Shown: one piece after another, positions 15,477 to 22,290 of the stretch
Layout of the letters: each line of letters begins with the position of its first letter
Numbering within the stretch: the stretch's first letter is position 1
Origin: RGIG6353 sp045531285
GTDB taxonomy: Bacteria; Bacillota; Clostridia; Oscillospirales; SIG627
Assembly: GCA_045531285.1 (NCBI GenBank)
Contig: JAZSDT010000048.1
Location: 1-22,290, forward strand
Length of the DNA stretch: 22,290 nt
Reading direction: 5' to 3'
Translations under genes and position numbers: made by a program
Notes under the pieces: model-generated
The model's database searches: none
Told to the model about the DNA's origin: nothing
The model's input: only the letters and a program-made list of their open reading frames with translations

Positions 15477-15507
15477 AAAAAAAATAAAGTTACTGTAAAA
15501 CAGCAAC
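15477..15507 (-). terminator. Attenuator hairpin of the glycine riboswitch leader
   Basis: On the minus strand GTTGCTG-TTTTA-CAGTAAC (one G-U pair) is followed by TTTATTTTTTTT and then by the AAGGAGG site of the AGCS gene. This is the layout of a transcription-attenuation expression platform. An alternative pairing between ACACAA and TTGTGT lies between aptamer and hairpin (about 15510-15540). Whether glycine turns the gene on or off cannot be decided by eye. Confidence 0.7.
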
Positions 15508-15543
15508 TCCGGAAAACACACAATATGTTACACTTGTGTTTAA

Positions 15544-15618
15544 CTCTATCCTTTTGCCTGAGAGATTCGGTAATTCACCTTGCACCTTCGGCACTCAAAT
15601 AAATGAGCTTCTCCAGAG
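15544..15618 (-). promoter_or_regulatory. Glycine riboswitch (gcvT motif), single aptamer
   Basis: The minus strand carries the conserved glycine-aptamer elements in order: CTCTGGAGA, GTGCCGAAGGTGCAAGG and TCTCAGGCAAAAGGATAGAG, with CTCT and AGAG closing helix P1. Only one full aptamer is present. A further helix lies 5' of it (GTGTGCGG pairing with CCGTACAC, 15627-15652), as in type-2 singlets with a 'ghost' aptamer. It controls the AGCS symporter gene. The 372-base gap 15463-15834 is filled by this leader, its promoter and the divergent GH78 promoter. Confidence 0.92.
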
Positions 15619-15681
15619 TTCCCTCGGTGTACGGTTCTTTTGTTCCGCACACTTCAGTGGGTATTAAATTTTACGTTCGAT

Positions 15682-15710
15682 ATTATATCATACATTTCGA
15701 CAATATGCAA
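15682..15710 (-). promoter_or_regulatory. Promoter of the riboswitch-AGCS transcript
   Basis: On the minus strand TTGCAT (15705-15710), a 17-nt spacer and a consensus TATAAT (15682-15687), about 30 bases upstream of the first riboswitch helix. Confidence 0.75.
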
Positions 15711-15782
15711 TAGGTAAATGAATATTTTTTTATTTTTTTAATTGAAAGTCAATCCAATGCTAAAATATGTCATTTCTTACTC

Positions 15783-15811
15783 TTGTATTTTAAAAATCTT
15801 TATGCTATACT
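15783..15811 (+). promoter_or_regulatory. Promoter of the GH78 gene
   Basis: TTGTAT (15783-15788), a 17-nt spacer and TATACT (15806-15811), followed by AAAGGAG at 15819-15825 and the ATG at 15835. It diverges from the riboswitch promoter. Confidence 0.7.
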
Positions 15812-15834
15812 TTTTTTCAAAGGAGTTTATTTTT

Positions 15835-17994
15835 ATGGATATGGAATATTTTTTCAAAAATGCTAAATGGGTAGGCATGGCTGATATAGCTCCCGAAAAA
15901 TTCAGCGTTGTGCGAGGTCACTTTGACGCCTCCAATGCCTCGAAAGTAACTCTTAACGTAATAGGACTTGGTTTTTTCAAGTGCTATATAAACGGTAAAT
16001 GTATCAACCCCGATACTTTTTTACCGCTTTCTTCTGAATATGAGTCGGGCTGTGACCCCAAGGATGAAATACTGTCAGGCAGACGTATTTACGTACCTCA
16101 ATTCGATATTACAAGCTTTGTTCATGCCAACGATAACGTAATAGATATTCACTTCGGTGGAGGATGGTATACGTTCCCCTTCCGTACCTTCGGTACGCCA
16201 AAGGCTATTTACTCTATTGCCGTAGAAACCGACAACGGCACAAGCTACTACGGCTCCGACGAGAGCTGTCAGGTCAAAAATAGCTTTGTCACAGATTATC
16301 ATTTTTTGAAATTTGAGGAGCACAACTACCTTGAGCAGGATGAAAAATGGGAATCGGCAGTATTGGCAAAGCCTCTTGAAACGGAATACTGTACCACAAA
16401 TTGCCCGATTGACACCCTTATTACAACTCTCGCTGTCAAAAAGACAGCTCATGGTGTATATGACTGCGGAGTAAACACAACAGGATATCCTGTCTTTGAA
16501 ATCACAGCCAAGAAGGGCGAGACCGTAACGGTAACCTTTTCAGAGGAAATTCTCCCTGACGGAAAGATAGACCCAACCTACATACACAATCAGCGATTTA
16601 CAGTAATATCCGACGGAGAAAAGCGTCTGGTACAGCCAGAGTTTATCTGGTATGGCTTCCGCTTTTTTGAAGTGGAGGGTGATGCCGAGGTCAAGTGTGT
16701 CAAGGTAATACACGCTAATGTACCCGTAACCTCTAGCTTCGAGTGTGACAACGAGACGCTTAACTGGACTTACAAAACTTTTATTCATACAATGCTGTGC
16801 AATATGCACACAGGCCATCCCTCCGACTGTCCTCACCTGGAGAGACGCGGATATACAGGCGACGGTCAGCTCACCTGTCACGCCGTTCTTTCTGTTCTGG
16901 ACGGCAAAGCTTTCTACGAAAAGTGGCTTCAAGACATTGCCGACTCTCAGGACACCCTCAGCGGACATATACAGTATACAGCTCCCTACGTGAGAAGCGG
17001 CGGTGGTCCCGGCGGTTGGGGCTGTGCAATTGTAGAGGTTGCATATCAGCTCTACCGTCATTACGGAGACAAAAAGATACTTGAAAAGTATTATCACAAT
17101 ATGCGAAGATATATTGACTATCTGGAAGAGCATTCGGAGTATGGACTTGTTACAAGTGACAAGAAGGGCGAATGGTGTCTTGGCGACTGGTGTACACCCA
17201 TTATACTCTATCCCGGAAAGGATATAGGCAGGTATGCAAAGCAAGTCTTTCTTCCCGCTCCCTTTGTCAACACGTATTTCATGGTAAAGTCACTCGAGAA
17301 AATGTTGGAAATAGCCCGTATTATCGGCAAGGATGGTGATGTTGCCGAATACGAAGAAAAAATTAACTACCGCAAGGCTGTAATCAAATCGGCTTATTAC
17401 GATCCTTATAACGGAAGCTACTTCGGTAATATAAATGCAGCAAATGCCTTTGCAATCGATATAGGTTTACAAGATAATAACAAAACATATGCATATATGA
17501 AGGATTATTATACGAAGCTTGGCTGTGTGGATACCGGCATTTTCGGTACTGATATACTCATCCGTACACTCTTTGAAAACGGTGATAGCGATCTTGCAGT
17601 AGATATGCTGACAGGAGACGGCGCTCAGGGCTTTGAGCAATGGCGCAAGAGGGGTGCTACCACGCTTCACGAATATTGGAACAGTGACAACAGCCGTTCT
17701 CACAATCACCCTATGTTCGGTGCACCTGTTGCCTATTTCTTTGAATACCTCTTGGGTATCAAACAAAAAGATGGTACTGCCGGCTACAACTCCCTTGTAA
17801 TTGAGCCTCAGGCTACGTCTAGATTCAAGCGTATGTCGGGAAGTCTTACAACACCTAACGGCATGGTTGCCCTGTCCTACGAGAAAATTGACAGCAAAAC
17901 GAAATTCACGGTTAATGTTCCGCGTAACACAGAGGCAGTATTCCGCTTTGAAGGAAAGGAATACTCTCTTCACGAGGGAAAGAACGAAATTTAG
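15835..17994 (+). CDS. GH78 alpha-L-rhamnosidase-like enzyme
   Basis: A 719-residue glycoside hydrolase resembling family 78, expected to release terminal alpha-L-rhamnose from oligosaccharides such as rhamnogalacturonan pieces or rhamnosylated plant compounds. The N-terminal part (about 35-130) looks like the rhamnosidase N-terminal beta-domain (FKCYINGKCI, then FGGGWY). The (alpha/alpha)6 barrel begins about 300. Asp331, Glu336 and Asp343 in DCPHLERRGYTGD have the 5- and 7-residue spacing of the acidic residues of Bacillus RhaB, and Glu613 in LHEYW fits the fourth acidic residue. A C-terminal beta-domain starts near 650. No signal peptide is seen, so it should be cytosolic. I start at the ATG at 15835; a longer frame from 15742 would begin upstream of the promoter. 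It is shorter than the usual 850-1000 residues, lacking extra beta-domains. Convergent GH28 genes suggest pectin-related use. Confidence 0.85.
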   Translation: MDMEYFFKNAKWVGMADIAPEKFSVVRGHFDASNASKVTLNVIGLGFFKCYINGKCINPDTFLPLSSEYESGCDPKDEILSGRRIYVPQFDITSFVHANDNVIDIHFGGGWYTFPFRTFGTPKAIYSIAVETDNGTSYYGSDESCQVKNSFVTDYHFLKFEEHNYLEQDEKWESAVLAKPLETEYCTTNCPIDTLITTLAVKKTAHGVYDCGVNTTGYPVFEITAKKGETVTVTFSEEILPDGKIDPTYIHNQRFTVISDGEKRLVQPEFIWYGFRFFEVEGDAEVKCVKVIHANVPVTSSFECDNETLNWTYKTFIHTMLCNMHTGHPSDCPHLERRGYTGDGQLTCHAVLSVLDGKAFYEKWLQDIADSQDTLSGHIQYTAPYVRSGGGPGGWGCAIVEVAYQLYRHYGDKKILEKYYHNMRRYIDYLEEHSEYGLVTSDKKGEWCLGDWCTPIILYPGKDIGRYAKQVFLPAPFVNTYFMVKSLEKMLEIARIIGKDGDVAEYEEKINYRKAVIKSAYYDPYNGSYFGNINAANAFAIDIGLQDNNKTYAYMKDYYTKLGCVDTGIFGTDILIRTLFENGDSDLAVDMLTGDGAQGFEQWRKRGATTLHEYWNSDNSRSHNHPMFGAPVAYFFEYLLGIKQKDGTAGYNSLVIEPQATSRFKRMSGSLTTPNGMVALSYEKIDSKTKFTVNVPRNTEAVFRFEGKEYSLHEGKNEI

Positions 17995-17995
17995 C

Positions 17996-18081
17996 GTGGA
18001 GTCTCCTCCGACAAATTTCATCTATCTCAATCTATGCACACATAAAAGGCGAAGTTGATTTAATGCAGTTTTTCGGTATAT
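17996..18081 (+). repeat. Dispersed intergenic repeat, copy 6
   Basis: It starts one base after the GH78 stop: GTGGAGTCTCCTCC (a GGAG/CTCC hairpin as in copy 3), the AATTTCATCTATCTCAATC block, CTATGCACAC, then GGCGAAGTTGATTTAATGCA (18048-18067) and an AT-rich end that abuts the terminator. Confidence 0.65.
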
Positions 18082-18121
18082 AAAGAACTGTCGCAAGCAG
18101 AAATGCTTGCGACAGTTCTTT
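18082..18121. terminator. Bidirectional terminator with GAAA tetraloop
   Basis: An 18-bp perfect stem, AAAGAACTGTCGCAAGCA pairing with its complement, closed by GAAA (18100-18103). It separates the convergent GH78 (+) and GH28 (-) genes and abuts the GH28 stop codon at 18122. Confidence 0.92.
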
Positions 18122-19393
18122 TTAAAAGCTGCAATCCCTTTTGGTTACGTTCGTGCTGTTTTCTTCGCTGTAAAGTCCAAGCGTTACGTCGTCGGGCTTT
18201 ACGATCCTTACGTTGTCAAAATGCATCGTATCTACGCCATCAACTTCAATGGCGTATTTACCTCTTTTTTCACGGGTGTAATCTGTCATTTCAAAGGTAG
18301 GCTCAGACAGCTCTATGTTTACGTCCCTGAGGGTGATATTACTTACAGCACCAACATCATCAGCCTTGAAAAGACATCTGCATTTTGCACTTGAGGTAAG
18401 ATTCGTTATTGAAACGTTCTTTACGTAACAATCGTTATTTTCGTAAATGCTGATAGGTATTCCAACGTCATAAGCCACGATATTGCTTATCATTACGTTT
18501 TCAACGTTTATATGTCCCTTTCCGTTATACGCACTTGCAATATTGATTGCAGGAGAGCATTCACGGAAAACAATATTTGACATTGTTACATTTCTTATAG
18601 TACCCTTGCCAACAGAAATTCTCACTCCCGAAGAACGTGCGGCACATACACAGTTGGTTATCGTTATATTCTCGCACACATCAAGGTCTTCTCTTATACG
18701 GTAGCCTGCACATCTGATAGCGATAGCATCGTCGCCTGTGTCAATGATACAGTTGGAAACAGTAACGTTCTTACAGGCATCAATATCGATTCCGTCAGTG
18801 TTGGCGTGATAAGGTATATTTTTTACCTTTATGCCGCTGACCGTTACATCCTCACTTCCATGGATAAAGAAGCACCAGCTGGGTGAATCAACGATAGCCA
18901 CGTCGCGAATAGTCACGTCACGGCATTCGACAATACACATAGTCTGTCCGGGACGGTAGGTTCCCTCCTTGCTGAATGCAATGCCGTATCTGAAGGTAAA
19001 GCCGGTGTAGAACATATTCTTGGGTTCTTCAAAAAACGCACTTCCCGATGCATCAATTACACCCTTGCCTGTAACCGAAACACCTGTCTGCTCAACAGCT
19101 AAGATAAAATGCTTTCCTATCCAGCCCTCAGGAGTAAAGCTGTAATTCTGTCGATATGCATCCTCGGCATTATAGTCATCCAAATTTTCAGAAGCCTTCA
19201 GCACAGCTCCGTTTTCGAAGTGAAGCTCTACATGACTTTTAAGCCATATTGTACCGCTTTTAAATGTGCCTGCAGGAATCACGACTTTTCCTCCGCCTGC
19301 CTCTGCTACTGCATCAATAGCTTTTTGTATTGAATTGGTATTTATCGTCAAACCGTCTGCTACTGCTCCGTAATTTAAAATATTTGCTTCCAT
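18122..19393 (-). CDS. GH28 (polygalacturonase-like) protein, paralogue A
   Basis: A 423-residue right-handed beta-helix protein of glycoside hydrolase family 28, the pectinase family that cleaves galacturonan or rhamnogalacturonan by inversion. It has the usual NYGAVADG start of such proteins, NTDGID with Asp200 and the GDDAIAIR motif with Asp221-Asp222, i.e. the three catalytic aspartates. At the site of the family's GHG histidine motif it instead reads RSSGVRISVG (253-262). There is no signal peptide, so it acts in the cytosol on imported oligosaccharides, possibly as an exo-enzyme. It is the last gene of its operon, 15 nt after paralogue B, from which it probably arose by tandem duplication (identical length and motif positions). 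The AAAGG ribosome site is moderate. Confidence 0.85.
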   Translation of the reverse strand: MEANILNYGAVADGLTINTNSIQKAIDAVAEAGGGKVVIPAGTFKSGTIWLKSHVELHFENGAVLKASENLDDYNAEDAYRQNYSFTPEGWIGKHFILAVEQTGVSVTGKGVIDASGSAFFEEPKNMFYTGFTFRYGIAFSKEGTYRPGQTMCIVECRDVTIRDVAIVDSPSWCFFIHGSEDVTVSGIKVKNIPYHANTDGIDIDACKNVTVSNCIIDTGDDAIAIRCAGYRIREDLDVCENITITNCVCAARSSGVRISVGKGTIRNVTMSNIVFRECSPAINIASAYNGKGHINVENVMISNIVAYDVGIPISIYENNDCYVKNVSITNLTSSAKCRCLFKADDVGAVSNITLRDVNIELSEPTFEMTDYTREKRGKYAIEVDGVDTMHFDNVRIVKPDDVTLGLYSEENSTNVTKRDCSF

Positions 19394-19408
19394 GATACAA
19401 TAACCTTT

Positions 19409-20680
19409 CTAAAAATTGCAATCTTTCTTTGTGATATTAATAGAGTTTTCTTCGCTATAAAGCCTCATATCTATATCACTTGGAACTTTCACTCTTACGT
19501 TATCAAAGTACGCCTCGTCAACACCGTTTAATTCAAATGCATATACCCCTCGTTCAACATGATTGTTATCTCCGTGTTCAAAATTCGGCTTGACATACTC
19601 AATATTCACATCACGAAGCTGTATATTTTTAATATTTCCTACTTCTTCTGCCACAAGCTTGCATTGACACATAACTCTTCCCAAAAATCCGCAGATTTTT
19701 ATATTACGAATAATGCAGTTGTTGCTTTCACTGATTGTTATAGGACGTCCCACGTCGTCGGCAATGATATTACTTATCATCACGTTTTCAATATTCACTT
19801 TGCCATGCTTCATATAAGCGGAGGCAAGAAGTATTGCAGGACTGGATTCTTTGAAAATAATATTTGACATTGTCACATTTCTGATAGTACCTGTTCCAAC
19901 GCACACTCTCACTCCGCAAGAACGCGAAGTGCACACGCAATTAGTGATTGTGATATTCTCACATACGTCAAGATCTTCACGAATACGTTTTCCCACACAC
20001 CTGATTGCAATAGCATCGTCACCTGTATCAATGATACAATCGGAAACCGTAACATTTTTTGAAGCGTCAATATCAATTCCATCGGTATTTGCATGCCAAG
20101 GACAGTTTTTAGCTCTTATTCCGCTAATATTTACATTCTCGCATCCGTGAATAAAGAAGCACCAAGACGGAGAATCAACAATTGAGACATCCGAAATTTT
20201 TACATCCCGACAATCAACTATTGCTACCGTTTGACCGGGACGTAAAATACCTTTCTTATTAAAAACTATTCCGTAACGCCATGCATAACCTGTATTCAAG
20301 GGATTGGGATTATCGGCGAAGAAAGCCTCTCCCCTTCCATCAATAACACCTTTGCCTGTCAAAGATATATCCTTTTCACCGACAGCAATTATAAGATGCT
20401 TTCCATTCCATCCTTCCGAAGCACATCCCCAATTTTGAGGGTATGCATCCTCGGCGTTATAATCGTCAAGGTTTTCACTTGCCTTCAGCACTGCACCGTT
20501 TTCAAGGTGAAGCTCCACGTGGCTTTTAAGCCAGATAGTACCGCTGAGAAAGGTGCCTGCAGGTACTGTTACTCTGCCGCCGCCTGCCAGCGCTACTGCG
20601 TCAATAGCCTTTTGTATGGATTCGGTATTAAGAGTTATGCCGTCAGCAACGGCACCGTAGTTTAAAATATTCGTTTCCAT
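19409..20680 (-). CDS. GH28 (polygalacturonase-like) protein, paralogue B
   Basis: A 423-residue cytosolic GH28 protein, colinear with paralogue A without any indel that I can see. NTDGID (198-203) and GDDAIAIR (220-227) keep the three aspartates; the GHG position reads RSCGVRVCVG. Differences cluster in 81-150 (AYPQNWGCASEGW versus AYRQNYSFTPEGW) and in 325-390, places where loops over a beta-helix groove often set specificity, so the pair may act on different oligosaccharides. A strong AGGAGG site precedes the ATG, and the gene follows the TipAS-like gene by only 8 nt. Its third codon positions look more AT-rich than those of paralogue A, suggesting the duplication is not very recent. Confidence 0.85.
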   Translation of the reverse strand: METNILNYGAVADGITLNTESIQKAIDAVALAGGGRVTVPAGTFLSGTIWLKSHVELHLENGAVLKASENLDDYNAEDAYPQNWGCASEGWNGKHLIIAVGEKDISLTGKGVIDGRGEAFFADNPNPLNTGYAWRYGIVFNKKGILRPGQTVAIVDCRDVKISDVSIVDSPSWCFFIHGCENVNISGIRAKNCPWHANTDGIDIDASKNVTVSDCIIDTGDDAIAIRCVGKRIREDLDVCENITITNCVCTSRSCGVRVCVGTGTIRNVTMSNIIFKESSPAILLASAYMKHGKVNIENVMISNIIADDVGRPITISESNNCIIRNIKICGFLGRVMCQCKLVAEEVGNIKNIQLRDVNIEYVKPNFEHGDNNHVERGVYAFELNGVDEAYFDNVRVKVPSDIDMRLYSEENSINITKKDCNF

Positions 20681-20688
20681 ATTTCCTC

Positions 20689-20970
20689 CTATTTACTGCA
20701 ATAAATTGCAATTGCTCTGCTCATATATTCGGCTGTGCCTTTACCGAAAACGTCAATTTTCGGAGCAAAATCATCCCCTGCGTACATCTTCCCAAGCGCC
20801 TCAAGCAGCTCGTCTGTACATCCGTTGTCATAATAGTTTTTATTCATAAAACGCTGATACTTTGTTACCAGCTTCATTACGTCGGGATGATCGGGCGGGA
20901 GAGTATCCTTGTATTCGGCGAACCTGTACATAAGCTGGGCAAGTCCGTCGTCATATCCGTGATTATCCAT
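20689..20970 (-). CDS. Stand-alone TipAS-like antibiotic-recognition domain protein
   Basis: A 93-residue all-helical protein matching the C-terminal part of the TipAS domain, which binds thiopeptides in TipAL-type MerR regulators and albicidin in relatives. Recognisable features are the F(M/I)xxxYY helix (QRFMNKNYYDN), the GKMYAGDDFAPKID segment and the GTAEYMSRAI end helix. The MerR DNA-binding domain and coiled coil are absent. I start at 20970, where AAAGGAG lies 5 nt upstream; an ATG at 20985 overlaps the stop of the ABC gene but has no ribosome site. It lies between the ABC exporter and the GH28 pair in one operon. It might bind a small molecule, or be the remnant of a regulator. The function is not established. 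Confidence 0.72.
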   Translation of the reverse strand: MDNHGYDDGLAQLMYRFAEYKDTLPPDHPDVMKLVTKYQRFMNKNYYDNGCTDELLEALGKMYAGDDFAPKIDVFGKGTAEYMSRAIAIYCSK

Positions 20971-20981
20971 TTTATCTCCTT

Positions 20982-22290
20982 TCATACAACTGCACTCTGG
21001 CTGTTGTAAAGCTGTGTGTAAAATCCGTTTTTAGCCAACAGCTCTCTATGGCTTCCCGATTCTACCACCTTGCCGTCACGCATAACCAGTATTATATCCG
21101 CTTCTCTTATGGTGGAAAGACGGTGTGCCACAATAAAGCTTGTTTTACCCTGCATAAGCTTTGCAAAGGCGTCCTGTATCTTCTTTTCGGTTCTTGTATC
21201 AATGGATGAGGTTGCCTCGTCCAGTATAAGCATCGGCGGAAGTGCAAGCATTACACGGCTGATACAAAGTAGCTGTCTTTGGCCCTGAGACAGACCGCCC
21301 TCGGTTTCGGATATTACCGTATCATAGCCATTGGGCAATCTCTTAATAAAGTTATGTGCGTGAGACGCTTTTGCCGCCGCAATTATTTCGTCCCTTGTTG
21401 CATCGGGCTTCCCCATTGCAATATTTTCGGCAACGCTTCCCTTCTTTATCCAGGTGTCCTGAAGCACCATACCAAAGCTTGAACGAAGATTGTGACGTGT
21501 GAGACGCGACGTGCTGATTTGGTCAACGCTTATCACACCGCCGTCAATATCGTAAAATCGCATTATAAGATTTATAAGAGTAGTTTTACCGCATCCCGTA
21601 GGTCCGACAATAGCAACACGCTGTCCCTGTTTTACTTTTAGGTTAAAGTTTTCAATAAGCTTTACCTCCTTATTGTAGGAGAAAGCTACGTCTTCAAATT
21701 CCACGTCCCCCTTGGGAGCTGTGAGCACAGCATCGGCACTATCTGTAACACCGGGCGTATTGATAAACTCAAAAACACGTGCGGCACAGGCAAGAGAATT
21801 TTGCAATTCGGTAACCACACCCGATATCTCATTGAAGGGCTTTGTGTACTGCCCCGCATAGCTGAGGAAGCACGAAAGACCGCCAACCGTCATGGATGCA
21901 CCGATAACCGCATATGCACCAAATCCTCCGACAAAGGCATAAACAACGCTGTTCACAAAACGGGTACAAGGATTGGTAAGGGAAGAAAAGAATATTGCCC
22001 GAAGAGAATGCTTTTCAAGACGTGCATTCACGTCGTCAAATTTAGCCTGTGACCTGTCCTCATATCCAAAGGCACGGACAACCTTCTGACCGCCTATCAT
22101 TTCGTCAATGATGCCTGTCATTTCACCCCTGGTCTCACTCTGCTTTTTAAACATATTGTAGGTGTTTTTGGCAATAAACGATGCCACGAAAAGCGATAAA
22201 GGTGTAAGAAGCACTACAATAAGCGCTATCTTATAATTTATTCTCACCATAAAAAAGATAGTTCCGAGAATAGTAACCACACCTGTAAAG
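20982..22290 (-). CDS. ABC transporter, fused permease-ATPase (exporter type), 5' end missing
   Basis: The visible 435 or so residues are the C-terminal part of a half-transporter of the MsbA/BmrA type; the reading frame runs off the right edge, so the first 150-180 residues are missing. The rest of the transmembrane domain (two or three helices and the coupling helix region) precedes a complete nucleotide-binding domain: Walker A GPTGCGKTT, Q-loop VLQD, signature LSQGQ, Walker B MLILDE and switch His in AHRLS. The signature reads LSQGQ rather than LSGGQ, a common variant in heterodimeric exporters, so a partner subunit may be encoded just outside the window. It is the first visible gene of the operon with the TipAS-like protein and GH28 pair. 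The substrate is unknown; drug or peptide export is typical. Confidence 0.9.
   Translation of the reverse strand, partial: FTGVVTILGTIFFMVRINYKIALIVVLLTPLSLFVASFIAKNTYNMFKKQSETRGEMTGIIDEMIGGQKVVRAFGYEDRSQAKFDDVNARLEKHSLRAIFFSSLTNPCTRFVNSVVYAFVGGFGAYAVIGASMTVGGLSCFLSYAGQYTKPFNEISGVVTELQNSLACAARVFEFINTPGVTDSADAVLTAPKGDVEFEDVAFSYNKEVKLIENFNLKVKQGQRVAIVGPTGCGKTTLINLIMRFYDIDGGVISVDQISTSRLTRHNLRSSFGMVLQDTWIKKGSVAENIAMGKPDATRDEIIAAAKASHAHNFIKRLPNGYDTVISETEGGLSQGQRQLLCISRVMLALPPMLILDEATSSIDTRTEKKIQDAFAKLMQGKTSFIVAHRLSTIREADIILVMRDGKVVESGSHRELLAKNGFYTQLYNSQSAVV

Noticed and set aside
16540..17244. A 234-codon minus-strand frame inside the GH78 gene
   Set aside because: It is antisense to the catalytic barrel of a clear GH78 gene, with no start signals or known domain.

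Overview
The window looks like chromosomal DNA of a gut-type Clostridia bacterium (Oscillospiraceae/Ruminococcaceae-like). The grounds are moderate-to-low GC, strong AGGAG-type ribosome binding sites, near-consensus sigma-A promoters with 17-nt spacers, a gcvT-type glycine riboswitch, and gene families typical of such genomes. The taxonomy is inference. The right edge cuts an ABC transporter gene. The left edge coincides with an 80-bp perfect palindrome and may be a contig end.

Layout, left to right. (1) 1-3035, minus strand: a palindrome/terminator, then a two-gene unit made of an esterase-acyltransferase fusion and a zinc-ribbon membrane protein resembling DUF6320. (2) 3139-10430, plus strand: a five-gene operon from one clear promoter. 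It encodes an L-threonine aldolase, three tandem cytosolic GH20 beta-N-acetylhexosaminidase paralogues and a LOG-family nucleotide hydrolase, and ends at a bidirectional hairpin. (3) 10544-12018, minus: an NSS-family sodium symporter whose promoter is overlapped by a perfect operator-like dyad. (4) 12027-12481: two near-identical repeat copies, a terminator and the C-terminal remnant of an ABC ATPase. (5) 12559-13939, minus: a two-gene unit of a flavin oxidoreductase and a PHP phosphatase. (6) 14047-15710, minus: an alanine/glycine:cation symporter (AGCS) behind a single-aptamer glycine riboswitch with an intrinsic terminator. (7) 15783-17994, plus: a monocistronic GH78 alpha-L-rhamnosidase-like enzyme. 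(8) 18122-22290, minus: an operon of an ABC exporter (5' end missing), a stand-alone TipAS-like domain and two tandem GH28 proteins.

Taken together this is an accessory carbohydrate and amino-acid region. Six glycosidase genes (three GH20, one GH78, two GH28) all lack an obvious signal peptide, so they probably act in the cytosol on imported oligosaccharides from host or plant glycans (rhamnogalacturonan/pectin for GH78 plus GH28, HexNAc glycans for GH20). Threonine aldolase and the riboswitch-controlled symporter both touch glycine. No carbohydrate importer is visible, so import must be encoded elsewhere.

A degenerate intergenic repeat family recurs in at least five places, often just before terminator hairpins. 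Several genes start inside the longest reading frame; I set starts by ribosome binding site, promoter position and alignment of paralogues. No tRNA, rRNA, CRISPR array, transposase or complete insertion sequence was seen. I found no clearly new defence or mobile system. The strongest unusual items are the repeat family, the mosaic GH20 triplet, the stand-alone TipAS gene in a glycosidase operon, and the GH28 pair lacking the usual active-site histidine.
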